Source: Anseranas semipalmata
Taxonomy: Eukaryota; Chordata; Aves; Anseriformes; Anseranatidae
Direction of reading: 5' to 3'
DNA: 64,000 nt
Assembly (NCBI GenBank): GCA_013399115.1
Contig: VXAA01001354.1
Location: 1,275,822 to 1,339,821 of the forward strand
Each line of letters starts with the position of its first letter. Position 1 is the first letter of the stretch. Below the pieces are notes generated by a model, which did not search any database, was not told where the DNA came from, and saw only the letters and a program-made list of their open reading frames with translations. This document shows, one piece after another, positions 25,201 through 37,800 of the stretch. The position numbers and the translations under genes were made by a program.

Positions 25201-26649
25201 ACAGGGAACCATAGATCATATCCAGGGAGCCTGAAGAACTTCTGAAAGGAAGAAATAAACACAGAAAAGCTTCTTCTCTACAGTGCCAAGGTCAGCAGAG
25301 CCCTGTTGAACGGGGCTGCTGATGGCCACTGGCAACCTCCAGCCTTGTCATGGAGCATGGCCCAGGCCTAGAAGCACCATGTGCCTGGTGGCCATGAGCA
25401 TCAGCCTGTCCAGCACTTGGCATGTGATGGATTTCCCCTATTTCTTCTAATTTCTTGAGTGTCTCCATTCCCGAACACCCATTTGTCCTTCATGAAGGTA
25501 CTCTGAAGGCAACTTGGTGATGAAATCTCATCTTTTCTGATGCTTTTTGTTGTTGTTGTTGTTTTAGTAAAGCATAAGGAGCAGATGTTCAAACACAAAT
25601 ACTCAGCACACACCGTCCTCAGCCAACAAATCTCTCTGAAGGCACCTAACCCAGGGGAGCACCACCATCTCTCACCGCACTGACGTTCACAGCCTGAGGA
25701 ACCCACCTCACTGCTATCCACCAACCGCTTCTGGAAACCAATGACATGACTGTCAGAGGCCCCTGTTGCCAACTGCACGGCCCCTAGTTCCCACATGCCA
25801 GACTCCAAACGCCCTTCCCAGTGGGCATTGCGGGACAGGGAGCAGATCTCCCCCAGTTGCTCTTGGCCTCACAGGAGACGCCTTTGCTCATGTGTCCCCC
25901 CCTTCTGATTTCCTCAATGGCAAACAAATCCCATCATGCTGACAGTGATACTCAGTGCCATGGCCCATGGCTGTATTTCACAGAAAAGAAAGGCACCCAT
26001 AAACCCTTTCTTACTCTGGAAACCAACCGGGTTTCTCCCCTTAGAAGTACTCGCGCAGCAAATGTACAGCCGCTCCCAATCGCCCACCACCAACACTCCT
26101 CTGAACTCTCCCCAAATCTCTCCCACATGAATCAATCTGAAGGCAAAGCTGGCAAAGCCTTCCAGCCCCCACCAACCATATCCACCACCGTGCCATCAGA
26201 CAGCGAGGTCCCGCTTCGGTGCTGGTCTCCAGGTGGGTGAGGAGGTCTCCCAGGGTGGTCACCGGGCGATGGGCTGCCCGAGTGACCGCCCGCACTCAGC
26301 TGCGGGTAAGGCATCACCTGTAAGGCTGCCGAGCTTCTCGCTGAGCAGCTTGGAGTGACCCTGCTCAGCATTGTTCATTTTTCTCTAGGCTTGCGAGGTT
26401 TGGAGATTTGCTCAGATAAGCATCCTCAAGTTTGCATGCTTATCTGCACCATCTCCCAAATGGCTTTGATCTGCAGGATTTGGCTGCAGCTCTCAAAGTT
26501 ATCTTGAGAAAGCTTGTTCTTGGGAGAGCCGTTCTTCTGATTAACAAGAAAAAGCTGAGTGGCTTTGAGCATTTTGAGCCCTGGCTGGAATCAGGGAGTG
26601 CAGCAATGTGCGCACACAGCAAGAAGAAAGGAGTCAGGCAAGCTTTTCC
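25201..26649. other. Intergenic, nothing recognisable
   Basis: Unique sequence with a short GTT/TTG trinucleotide repeat at about 25546-25562. Chance frames only. Confidence 0.5.
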
Positions 26650-27340
26650 TTAAAGCTCTGGGGCTCAGTTGTCATTTCAGCTATAATTTGAGGTCGACCA
26701 TTTCATCTTCTTTTTGCCGCTCTCTATTTAATGCTGTCTCACCCACCCCACCGGGTGGGTCAGTACACGCTGCCTGCAAACGCAGGTGAGCGCTCCATGT
26801 TTACACGTGGCTTTACAGCATCCAAATTCTCTGCAAAACACTTGCAAGGAAAATTGGCTGTACCGAGGAGGAAAGCAAATCACTGAGAAGCTGGGGAACC
26901 ACACAGGGCAAAGAGGGAAGGGGTTTGCAGGGGGCTTTGCTGGGTCTAGGGCGAGTTTTAAAAGATACAACATTGAATCATGTCGACTCCATGGAAACAA
27001 ATAGCCTCTCGCAAAGGCTCCAGTGAAGGAAACGGGAGCCACACGTAAGTACGTGTTAATTGAGTCATATGCTAATTTTCCAGTTTACCTTCTCCTTGGC
27101 CAAAGCTTTAGGAAATACTTGGCGGGCTGAAAAGTATCAAATTTAAGTCTTGCTCGTGAAAAACTCCAGCACATATTTCCCCACTCTCAGCCCATCGCCC
27201 CATGTAAGATTTCTCCCTTTGGGGAACAATGAGCAAGAAGAAAGAAGACAGTACAGAGGAAAAGGAGGAATTACAGAATTAGCAATGATGTTTATAGTGG
27301 GGAAACTATCCCAAACATACTGTGCAGCCCTCACATAAAA
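26650..27340. promoter_or_regulatory. Mixed unique block 3' of FGF18, candidate regulatory sequence
   Basis: Unique sequence between FGF18 and the GC-rich interval on its left, with CAGCTATAATTTGAGG, GTTAATTGAGTC and TATGCTAATTTTCC. It holds a GC hairpin with arms ACCCACCC (26743-26750) and GGGTGGGT (26755-26762). It ends in the 61-N gap. Confidence 0.2.
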
Positions 27341-27401
27341 NNNNNNNNNNNNNNNNNNNNNNNNNNNNNNNNNNNNNNNNNNNNNNNNNNNNNNNNNNNN
27401 N
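27341..27401. other. Assembly gap (61 N)
   Basis: A run of N between a 3' flank of unknown function and the AT-rich sequence downstream of FGF18. The right side is followed within 30 bases by a 12-base A run, so a poly(A/T) stall is a likely cause. Confidence 1.
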
Positions 27402-27566
27402 ATAAAAGGTAAATATTCATTTTAAAAAAAAAAAACAACACTATTCAATGAAGGGAAAGAAGCATGAACAGCAAAAATATATACATGTGTTTTAAATAAT
27501 TTTTTTAATTGTTGAGGCAGTAATACTTGGTTCATGGAACTGCAATATACAGAGAGGTGAAATAAA

Positions 27567-27599
27567 TAGCTTATATATATATAATATATATAATATAGC
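27567..27599. repeat. TA-rich low-complexity tract downstream of FGF18
   Basis: Alternating TA dinucleotides broken by AATA units (tatatatatataatatata). It sits about 630 bases beyond the FGF18 stop. It could be 3' flank or part of a long 3' UTR. Confidence 0.85.
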
Positions 27600-27849
27600 T
27601 GGTTTTAAAATATTCCCTTATCATTGGTGTACTAGGTCATTTTGTAGTCACTTGAATGTATTTAGCAGCATTCTCCAGAACTGAGCATAATGCAGGATCA
27701 CGGAGCCGTGACACCTTATGTCGTCAGAAAGGTTACAGAAGATCGATGCGTCGAGAACTCCACGGAAACTCAATCACTGCGGCACACACCATCTTGTCTC
27801 GGTCCAGCTTGCAGCAGACAATAAATAGATTACTGCAAAACTGGCAATT

Positions 27850-28226
27850 TTCAGGGCAGGGTCTCAGTAACTTTGGGAAAGAACTTTGGTTTTCTTTGGT
27901 TTTATTTATTTTTAATAATTACGTTTTCCTCTGGGGATATGCTTGAAAAGTTGTCCTTTCCAAAAAGAGAAATAAGCACCTGTGTGTCATCAACAACAAG
28001 AAGTCAATTTAAATAGAGCAGTTCATTTTGTTTTTCAAGTCACAATAAATCCCTAACAGCTTTTCCCCAGCGTTTGCCATCTAGTCTTTTATTAATTTTT
28101 TTTATTTTTATTTTTTTTTTAAACACAATGTACAAAAATAGAGCTTCTTCCTTATTTTTAATGTAAAAATATTCCTCTGGTGCAGTTTTTTTGTGGTTTA
28201 TTAGTGTGACACTGGTTTGTCTATTT
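27850..28226 (-). other. FGF18: FGF18 3' untranslated region (proximal part; end uncertain)
   Basis: The sequence left of the stop codon is AT-rich and free of coding potential, as expected for a 3' UTR. The stretch about 28110-28190, read on the minus strand (CAGAGGAATATTTTTACAT, then GAAGAAGCTCTATTTTTGTA), resembles the mammalian FGF18 3' UTR as I remember it, which would make this a UTR conserved between birds and mammals. That recollection is not verified by alignment. The TAAAT words at 28010 and 28047 become ATTTA pentamers in the transcript, the core of AU-rich instability elements. The left boundary is a guess from the poly(A) signals at 27901-27910, and a longer UTR reaching towards the gap at 27401 is possible. 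Confidence 0.6.
27901..27910 (-). promoter_or_regulatory. FGF18: Tandem AATAAA poly(A) signals, candidate 3' end of FGF18
   Basis: The plus strand reads TTTATTTATT, which is two overlapping AATAAA hexamers on the FGF18 strand about 320 nt beyond the stop. Other AATAAA hexamers on the same strand lie at 28088-28093, 28101-28106, 28107-28112 and 28197-28202; the last is only about 25 nt after the stop and unlikely to be used. Alternative polyadenylation is possible. RNA 3'-end reads would decide. Confidence 0.4.
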
Positions 28227-28493
28227 TTAACTGGGGTTGGTGGGTCGTATTCTCTTAGTCCTCTTGGTGACTGTTGTGTACTTGAAAGGTTTCTGTATCT
28301 CCACTTGCCCCTTTGGGTACCTCTTCATAAAATGTACATCTTGCTGGTTTTCCCGGGTCTTGGGCCCTTTTCGTGGCCTCCCTTTTTTGGTGAATCCAAC
28401 ATACCAGCCTGAATATTTTGCTGACATCAGTGCCGTATAGTTGTTTTCTAGGACTTTTTCAATGAAGACACACTCCTTGCTGGTGCCATCAGG
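28227..28493 (-). CDS. FGF18: FGF18 last coding exon (exon 5), C-terminal 88 residues plus stop
   Basis: This exon encodes the second half of the beta-trefoil core and the basic tail of fibroblast growth factor 18, a secreted heparin-binding ligand of FGFR3/FGFR2-type receptors that acts in skeletal, lung and limb development. On the minus strand it reads from [10 protein letters not shown] through [19 protein letters not shown] and [20 protein letters not shown] to a tail ending [10 protein letters not shown], then TAA at 28229-28227. The length, 88 residues, equals that of the human FGF18 terminal exon (residues 120-207). It starts in phase 0 straight after a good acceptor, a long pyrimidine tract ending TTTTTCAG (28494-28515). 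The N-Y-T glycosylation sequon of FGF18 and the core cysteine of KECVF are kept. Paralogues FGF8 and FGF17 differ sharply after the ALM/KY segment, so the subtype is clear. The tail differs from the mammalian form as I recall it (VEIQKPF for [17 protein letters not shown] for SRRIRPTHPA), which fits a non-mammalian orthologue. Confidence 0.97.
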   Translation of the reverse strand, partial: PDGTSKECVFIEKVLENNYTALMSAKYSGWYVGFTKKGRPRKGPKTRENQQDVHFMKRYPKGQVEIQKPFKYTTVTKRTKRIRPTNPS

Positions 28494-31400
28494 CTGAAAA
28501 AGGAAAAAAAAAAATCATTATCCAAATGCAAGCTCAGTGACCAAAACCCAATTTGGCATAAATAAAATCGTCACATCTGGACCCTGGTTTTGGTTCAAAC
28601 ATTGCTAATAGGAGCAGTAACAAACATCAGCAGAAATAGAAATGATTTAAAAAAAAAAAAAGGCATGAGATCACCATTTATTTTTTTTTAAAACACTCCT
28701 ATCCAAGGGGAGAGAGAGATTTTTCAAAGACAACAGTTTATCCAGTCCAGCTCCTTCAAATGCAAGCAAAGCAAGACATTTTGCTTTGCGATTTCCATTA
28801 GCAAGGAGGATGAATTGAACTTGTTCCAGGGAAACCTCATACTTGATCAGGAAAAAAGAAAGTCAGAATGTCATATGGGCCAAACAACAGTATTTCCACT
28901 TGTACTGCTCACTTTTGATATATTTTCAAAAATACCTTACGGGCTTGTGTCCATAACTATCCAAATCCCACTAAAATTATTACAAGCCTTCCTCTAAGCT
29001 TTCTGAGTGCTTTGAACGCTCCCGCAGCATCCCAGGCACGACAGCAGGCAAATAAACTGCGCGTGGACCCCACTTGGGTCCCTGGGACCCCGGCTGCTTG
29101 CTGCTGCAGGCCTGGAGCTGCTGGAAGCCACTGCATTCGCAGCGGGGCGGCACGAAGGGCTGTCTCGATGCTGGAGCAGCTCCTCTGGGACAGGCTGGCA
29201 TCCCACATGCCTCCTGCACCCCAATGCCAAGGCAGGTTGGGGACTATGGGGCAGCAGCATCCTGAACCTCCGCATCCACCAACAAGTTTACACCTCTCCT
29301 CTTCCAGGGTTGCTTTTTGTTTGGAAGAGGGTTTTGTTTCTGGTGGAGAGGGGGGCATCATCCTTCCCCTGTCAATATCAGCCTAAAAGCAGCCACTCAG
29401 AGCTCAAGGAACTGGTTTAGGGCAGCGTGTCCCTAAATAGCTTTCCTCTTCGCAGAGGGAGACAGGAGCAGATGCAGAGCTGGAGGTCAGAAGCTCCTGA
29501 GCGCGAGTGCTGTTCCCCAGCCACCCTGGAGCAAAACGCCCGCGCTGCCAGGACTCCTGTTCAGACACAGCCTGGTGCAAACCCACCTCCCCGTCACTGC
29601 CATGGGCTGGCGATGGGACAGCACCTGGACGTCAAACCGCCCACTGGGCTGAGACTTTGGCAAGACAGGTTCAGCTCAGTTTGGAGACTTTCTGCCAGTC
29701 CCAGAACTGGATTTTGAATGTGACAGCATGTCGATTTCGGGTTGGATTCAGGATTCCAATCTGTACAGCGCTCGCAGCACTGGAGGGAGTTACAGCATCA
29801 CCCAAGAGCATATTTAAGTCATTTGGCACAGAGGAAGTTCTTCTCACCTATAATCCTTCTGCCAGAAAATACATTTTGTCCTTTAACTGCTGATTTACTG
29901 GTGCTGCACCTAGACCATATCACATGTTGAGTGCCTCCCGCATACCAGCACGTTGTTTTAGGCATCAAAAGATATTATGTAGATAGACTCACTTCAGCCC
30001 TGGATATTGTCTCAGCCCTGGGTGTTTTACAGACTCCAGACAGTGATAAACACAGTATAGAGCATCCTACAAGATTTAATCTAAGCTAATCTGGAAGTCC
30101 CGCAGAAGCATGGCAGTTTGGTGCAATCTGGGGGGGCTGGAGTACAGGAGGGGCAGGGACTGCAGGACAGAAGGGACACACCGCCCGTCCGAGGCAGTAA
30201 CGTGATGTTAACCCCAAAATCGTTAATGCACCATCCTGTCTAAGGGGGTTCGTTACCATGCACAGGTCTCATTAAGAGGGCAGGAGAGATCACAGCAAGT
30301 TCTGCAACAACAGAACAGGATGGTAACAGGCAGAATGTTTGAAAGATGGTGCTGGGTGACTTCCTTCCGCATCAAACAGCTAAACCGGGGCCCGCACACC
30401 TACGGGGGCAGAGCCAGCCCTGCCACACAACCAGCAAACTCCATCCTGGGCCAGGCACAAAGGTCCTAGTTTTATCATCTACAATCTGAAGCTTGCAAAT
30501 GCTTTAATGAATGGCAGAACTGGGCGAAGCACAGTGGTTTCAGTTCCTGGGGGGGTCATTCTCCGGAGCCCTGGGTTTGATCAAAGCCACATGAGTGGGG
30601 AAGGGGGAAATCAGTTGACACCACAGGGTTCCACCAGGTTTCAATGTGAAGCCATAAAACCAGCCCCAGGTTTCTCAGGGCTCAGCCCACTACAAACCTT
30701 TCACCAATGAATGGAGAACTTTTAAACAATACCATGGCTGGCTTTCAAATCCACCCAAAACCAGGTGCTGATGAACCGACCATATTTGTACTGCAGGGGT
30801 AGCAGGTAATTGGAACGGCTGTTTCCCTCACGCTTGCAGAAAGGTCCTGGCTTTGCGCCCTGACCTTGTTGCTAGGAGAATTGAGGCGTTTTCATGCAAT
30901 TTGGGAGGTTTCCGCTTGCACTGCAATGTCAGTTTCTCATGGAAAACGAAGACTGGAATTAAAAGAAAACGTGTGTGTAGGAGGGGGAAGTTATTCTATT
31001 CATAACAAAAAAGTATTTACTTATACCTTCAAATCTGCCAACAGAGCCTAAGACAGAGACAGGAGGTGTAGGAATAACAAGGTGCAACTTCAGGCCAACC
31101 TCAGGGCTAATTTGAAGTAAACAAGGTGCACGAGATAAAATAACTTCGTTCTGGAAGAGGAAGAGCTAAATAATTTGATAACATGAAATTACAGCAACAT
31201 TTACAAGTTCTTCAAGATAAATCAGGATAAGGACCTTGCTCTTCCCCAAACAGAGCATACTTGTACATGCTAAAACATGTCAGAGACAGACAAATGATTT
31301 TCAAATACTTAAGAGATGATTTTACAGCATCTGTTATAATCCCCAATAGAATATAAATCACTCACACACAGTACCTACACCATTGAGAGCTGGACCCGCA

Positions 31401-32289
31401 ATAATCTATTAGGGCAAAAACCAGTTTATAAGGGTTTTCATTATTTTCTGTCACCTTGTTTTCATCGGGTGCCAATCATTTAATCATGTCTCTGTTTAAA
31501 CAGCAGCAGAACACTCGCTGGGTCTGTCAGCCCATCTCTTCTCTCTTCCACAGGAGAGAAGGATGGAAGAGAAAAGGGAGACTGCTTTCACCGACTGTGT
31601 GTGGCTTTCAGGTCAGGACAAGAGGTGACAACGAGACAGCCTGCCTGCCCTTCTCCGAGAGCTCTTGATGCAGACTTTTGCCACCAATACGGGGTTGCAA
31701 CCTCTCCTGCGACGTCAGCAGGGAGATGCTGCCAAGCTGCATTTCATACATACTTAGCAGTCAGGATACACCTTGCAAAGCAGATTCAGGCTGTAAATGC
31801 ACCCTGAGCTGGCCCGGCACGTACTGGGGGTACCTGTTTTGGTGGCACATGTAAAAGCTTCACCTTCACAAGGCAGCACATCCACGACCACTGAAACACC
31901 TCCCCAGCCAACGCCAGTGGGTGCTGGGGCAGCCGGGAGGATCAGGGCTAGCTCAGCCAGCTGCGCCCAGTCCCATTTGCCTCTGCAGCCCGTTGGCACC
32001 TGCCTGCCTGCAAGAGGTCGGTCTGCAGGCAATTATGTGAATAAATGAAGTTTTAAAGAGAAAAGCTCGATACGGCATAATGGCTTAGGCCATTTGCCTT
32101 CTTTTTACTGAAAGCAGAGCGTGTGCAGCATCCCTACCACCTGCCCCATTTGGGTGCTGTGTCCCAGCTCCGAGAGTGGTGGCCGCGACGCAGCCCACAG
32201 CTGCCTCGCAGAAAGGGACCTCGGTCCTGCACCAACACCAACACCCAGCTCCTGAGACCTCAGTTCTTTCCATAGAAATAATTTAAAGC

Positions 32290-32306
32290 TTTTTTTTTTT
32301 TTTTTT
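32290..32306 (-). repeat. Poly(T) run, about 17 bases
   Basis: A T homopolymer in FGF18 intron 4 with no recognisable element attached. Confidence 0.85.
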
Positions 32307-34830
32307 AAACACATCCCTAATACCTGTGAGAAGACGTGGAAGCTGTTAGCCAGACTTGAGATAAACTTCTTATAAAATGCCTGACCTAAAATCCACCCTC
32401 CACAGAAAGCTCTCAAGTATCACCCAGGTCTGCAGAGAGGTGAGAGAAAGCACAGCCGTGACGGTAAGGCACAGACGGATGAAGTGAGCCGAGCAGCGTG
32501 CAGCAATGACTCCAGGAATTCACAGCTGGGGACGAGCTCTGGACATGCAGTGCCACTACCCAGCACCGAGCTGGAGCAGCTGCGATCTCTTTATCAAGCA
32601 GGGCTAGAGCAGCAGCAGCCGCTCCAAATCCAGAAAGGGATATCTCCACCATGGAACTGTTTATACACCCTGGGCCAATTTCATCCCGCGTGTAGCAGAA
32701 GGCAGCAGAGTTAAGGGAGTTGCATTTGAGCCAGGGTCTCTCCGAGTGCCATGAACCTACCAACGAGAAGCACTGGATTGTTTGTGCAGAGCATTTGGCG
32801 ACGGTCTCCCCAGTACTAAACGTGAAACATGTTGAACTGACACTAAAGCAGAATTAAGTGCCAAAGCATTTGCTGCTTCTACAATTACACTCCGGAGCGC
32901 TGTGGTGCTCCTTCTCTCCTGCTCTCCTTTTTATGACCCAACTTGGTCTTATTGTAGTTTTGCTTTCTTGTTTTAAGTTCTCCAAATGGAAAGGATCAAA
33001 GGGCTCTTTGTTGTTGTAGCAGGAGCGCTGCTCCGAGCGAGGCATTACTGCCACTAACAGCTTGCTGCTCAGGGGGAATTCGCGGGAGCCTCTGTGCCAC
33101 CAGCCTGAGCCAAAGCATTAGCAGGTGCAGCAGCCGCCTCCTCCTTCTCCCTATTAGCCTGCAACACTAAGCCACCTGAGCAGCTTTTTATGGGAAAGGG
33201 GGGCCAGGGCAGGTTTTCTCATTTATGCTTCACAAATCTGGCTCAGTGGGCACCGGCAAATCCAAACTTCCTTGGCTTTTACGGCAACAATAAGCCTGCA
33301 CAAATGGCTTGGATAATGACACGGTGCAGTGAGAGATGCCTCCAAAACTGAAGGGTTTCTCTGTTTGCAAAGATCAGGGCACAAATTAAGCCCTTCAAGT
33401 AATGCTGTGTTAAGCTGTTGTTAGCTAAGCTTATGTTAAAACACCTCCCCTCCCCACCAAACCACGCTGAAAATAGGAGCTCTCTGAGTAAGGCTGGGGT
33501 GACTGAAAGCACTGGTGATGGGCTGCAAATAATAACAAACAACAAACCGTATGAAACGTGTCTGTTAGGACCCAGGAATGCCGGCTTGGCACAGGACACA
33601 GTGAGACCCAACCTTTCAAGTGAGACGGGGATGACTCCCCTGCCTAATTATCACCTTTCTGCAAGTTCAGCACCCCCGGCTCGAAGTAAAATTGTGGAGA
33701 CACGAGCCCCCCATGCAATGCAGGATCACTTCCCTCTGCACGAGCCCCCTCCTCCCAAAAATCCTGGAGAAGGGAAAGCTACTACTCAAGCAAAAGAAGG
33801 TTTCCAAGTGACAAATGCACCTAGCTTTTCTGCAAGGAAAAGCCCTGAAAATGGACCCTTTCTGCATCTCTCCCTCCCCCTCTACAGCCAGCCAGCCAGA
33901 CATTTCCCAAGCAGTGCTACCCCACCATGCTGGGCTCTCACACCACCCCCAGGTGAGAGGTCCCCCCATGGAGCACAACAATTATTTCAAAGGGTTGCTG
34001 AGAATTTCCCTCTAATGCTGGCACTGTTATATTCGCACACTGCATTATACGGAAGAAATCCTGCCCTTTGTTTTCTAAATTTCAGAGCGGTGACAGCATG
34101 GAAGGCTTACGCTTTCAGGAGATGTGTGGCTCAGCAGTCCCAAAGAGCCACTCCTGAACCATCCCTGGCTGAGGACCAAAGGCCAGCGCGCCCAGCATCA
34201 CTGATACCCCCTATAAAACCCCAGAATGGTTTACATAGCAAGTACATAGCGGCTGGTGATTTTCAGCAAGCATATTACTTCCCTGTGTTTTTGCACCAGC
34301 TCAGCTCAGAGTCAAACAGATGGGCAACGCACAGAGCCTCCAGACTCACTCCACATGGCTTGGAAAATCCCGAGTGGAGGAAGGTGAGGCAGGAGCTATG
34401 TTAACGTAGCAGCTTTTAGCACTCCCACCTCTCCCCCTTCACACACACACCTTTTAAACGTAGGTCAGAAAGCGTGACGAACGAGGCGGGTGCAGCAGCC
34501 GGCAGACACAACTCCAGCAGCGCTGTAAGAGAAATTACCCCCTCGCAGCACGGCAAATCCGAGCACTCTGGCTGGTGGTAAGCTGGGCGCAGCCACACTC
34601 GTGCACTTTATAGGCACTATCAGGACAGATCTGTCATAAGCATCCTGATGCTCAGCATCCAGGATTTATGGCAAGGACTCCTGACCACAGAGACACCTCT
34701 TGACCCAAATGCATTCTTGCTCCTAGACTGGGCTGTAAATCAGGGAAGCTGCATCTATAAGTGCCAAGAGTTACTCAGCTTCATGCACGTTTCCTCCAGC
34801 TCTCTGGCCTCTGAACCTGCGCAATCCTCC

Positions 34831-34895
34831 GAGGAAAATACTTAGGAGTCATGATGGGCAGTTCAATAAAAGTGTCTGCCAGTGCACCGGAGAGG
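34831..34895 (+). mobile_element. Ancient CR1/L3-type LINE remnant (reverse-transcriptase C-terminal motif)
   Basis: The plus strand reads KYLGVMMGSSIKVSA in one frame. This resembles the K-D-L-G-V-x-V-D-S-S-x-K-x-S-A motif at the end of the reverse-transcriptase domain in CR1 and L3 LINEs. At the DNA level, AAATACTTAGGAGTC is followed by GGGCAGTTCAATAAAAGTG. Only about 65 bases are recognisable and flanking similarity is lost, so this is a molecular fossil with no function implied. It shares its core with a similar fragment near 19231. Confidence 0.45.
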
Positions 34896-37800
34896 TTAAT
34901 TACGTACACAGGACATCTAAGTGCATTCATAAAGCAGGGGAAGCAACGCGAAATCTATGCAGAGGAGATTCTCCACAAAGAAGGTACATCTGCATTCGCA
35001 GGCCCAGTTTCAAACCAGTTTTGCCCATATTTTGCACACGCCTGCCCATACGCTCTAAGCGCTCCCAAAAGCACGCAAATATGGGCACAGTCTTGCACGT
35101 GAGGGATGGGACCTGCGGGCTCTGCAGAGCCCTGTCCTGCCCAGCCGCCGGACACAGCGTAAACTGCAAAACCAAGGAAGGAAGAGAGGGTTTTAAAGTT
35201 TTTCTTTCCTTCTGCGTTTCATTCAAAAAATCCACTTTTCTAACTGATATCTGTTGAGCAACCCTCATACCACCCTTGAAGAACATTTTGTCACAGGAGA
35301 AGCAGAAGGAAACAGGGATCAAATGAGTGTTTGTAGGGGTGAGCCAAGCAAGGCTGTGGCTGTGTCAGGACATGCCTCCTAACCTGCTGCTTCTGTCACA
35401 GGCAAATTTATTGCTAACAGCATGGCAGGAAGGCACATATCTGTAATTGGAGCAAATTAGGATGGCTTCATCTGGAAAGATGCACATTTGGTTAATAGAA
35501 ATTCCTAACTGCATCTCAGAGAACTATGTGTACTTACTATTAATGATGAGAAATGTCAATCAATTCTTACATGAACTTTATGAAAACTTGGGAGAATTTA
35601 ATTTAAGTCAGTACTTTGGGTTTCCTGCAATAGGAAGCTACTGCTTCGGGAGACCTGAAACCAGAGGCAGGTTTCAGACATGACATCTGAGCAGATCTGT
35701 GACACCTACCAGTCCCTGCACCTACCTGATCCAGCAGAATTTATGCTTCTAGGTGCTAATTGAAGGAAGAACTGGGAAGGTATTTCTACCCATCTGTACA
35801 AAGCACTACCTGTTCGGTTAAACACACTGCTGGGGTTTGCTGTGCTTCCATTAAGAGCAGTCGTTTTCAGCCTCCACTGAGACCCCACAGGCTAGTTCTG
35901 AACTTTCTCTAAGAGGTACGTGAAAGCAGCAACATATTTCATGTAGGTGACCATTATATGGTGACCTGTGCCACTACAGGAAAACTTTAAAATATTTTTG
36001 TTTAAAACATCAGGTCTAGACAATAACTGGAGCAGGAACACCAGACCAGAATGGTTGCTGACCTCATAGCAGCTCTGGTATATCCTACATTTATACACAT
36101 TAAACAAATATATGCACTGACTTTTTAAGTTATCATTTCAAACAAGCACAATCTCATGCAGCTGACATTCTGGTAGTGACACCAGTTTCCCTGGGGCAAG
36201 TTTAAATCAGTGGAATTTAGGACCAAGAAAGGTCATTGATTATCTGCAGGATGGCGTTAGTCCTCTTCACATCAAGTTATATTACTAAGTAAAAAGAGAA
36301 ACCCACGCTCAAATCAAGTGCTATCCATAAATCATCGAGAATTGCTCCAGCCTGTGAATGACAAACTTCCTTCTGTAAACAACAAATGCAAGGCTTTTAA
36401 GACTTGTCCTCCTTTAGGAAAACCTAATACCTTTCTTTAAGTACCCAAAAGACAGCATAAGAGCATGACAGGAACAAAAACATACTTAAGCAAGATATTC
36501 TTTTCACTGACTTAAAAATGGTATTGTAATGGCCACATCAAATGGACTGTGTTTTGCTGCTGTTGGAGCACAGCTTTTATTCTCCACTAGAAAATTAGCC
36601 TCTGTGCTCACTTCACATCCAAAAACCACTTGAGAGTCGAGTAGAAACAGTCCTCGAGCAGCAGGATCCACCTGACTGCGCATCTCAACTGCATCCCCTT
36701 GGGAAGACAGGACTGCATCGCTTTGTTCCTGTTAAATACATCAGTGTATTTGCAAAGTAACATTTAGAAGGAACATCACCCCCATCTTAAAGACTCTCAA
36801 GACCAACAAAAATTGTATGCACGACACAAGATGATCTAAGGAAAGCAATTAAATGCAATTTGATACAAGTGTCTGTACAAGACGCATGCAGCACACCCTC
36901 TCCACCCAAACAGGGTGAGGCACGACCAGGGCTCAGGGATGATCATCCCCTCTCAATAATTTTAATTAACGTTTAACCCTAGGGAACTGAAATATTCCAA
37001 CATGACACACAGCTGCAATCACCAAGAAACACAGGGGACAGGACGTTAGCAGCTTTATGGTGACACTTGCTCCTTGAACACAGAAAGGATTAAATTAAAT
37101 TATCATGTAGCTTTCAAGAAGGTGGCATTTTTTGCCCAGAAGGGGATATACAGCTTTCAGCCAAGAGATAAGAAAAAGCGTTAGATGTCAAGCTTACAAG
37201 CCTGGTCTGCAATGTGAACCTCTCAAAACTCCAATTTGAGAGAGAGAACTGGTGCTTCTTAAGAATATCCAAAGGAAAACTTGAAGTTTGCTAGAGAGGA
37301 ATTGCAAGAAATCTGTAAACTGCTTATTACATACAGCTCTCAGGTGACCAGACAGACAACTGGGACTCCTTAGCATAAAAACAGAAAAAGAAATTTATTT
37401 TTAAAACAAAAGGATAAGTGGCTGTCAAAAGGGGCCTACCTTTTGCTTTATTTTTGAGCAAACACTTGACTTAAAGTAGTGTGGCTGTCCTGAGAAGGCT
37501 AAGTTAACTGGAGATGTTGACACATGACTACAACGTGACTATGAGGGCCTCTTGACCACCTGGCCTGACCTGTGAAATGAGGTATCAAGCACCAGTCCCA
37601 TCTTGGATGTTCCCACTACCACCCAAGGAAGCCCTGCTCACAGGGCACGCAGCTGATCTCGTGCACGGCTCCTCTTCCCACAGCTTGCTTAAAACACAGC
37701 CTCCTATCCTTGGTTAGCCTAAGAGGATCAGCATCCGTCTGAGGTGCTTAGAAGATTGCAGGTAACACAGAAGGACTTAGCACAGACCTTAAATATTCAT

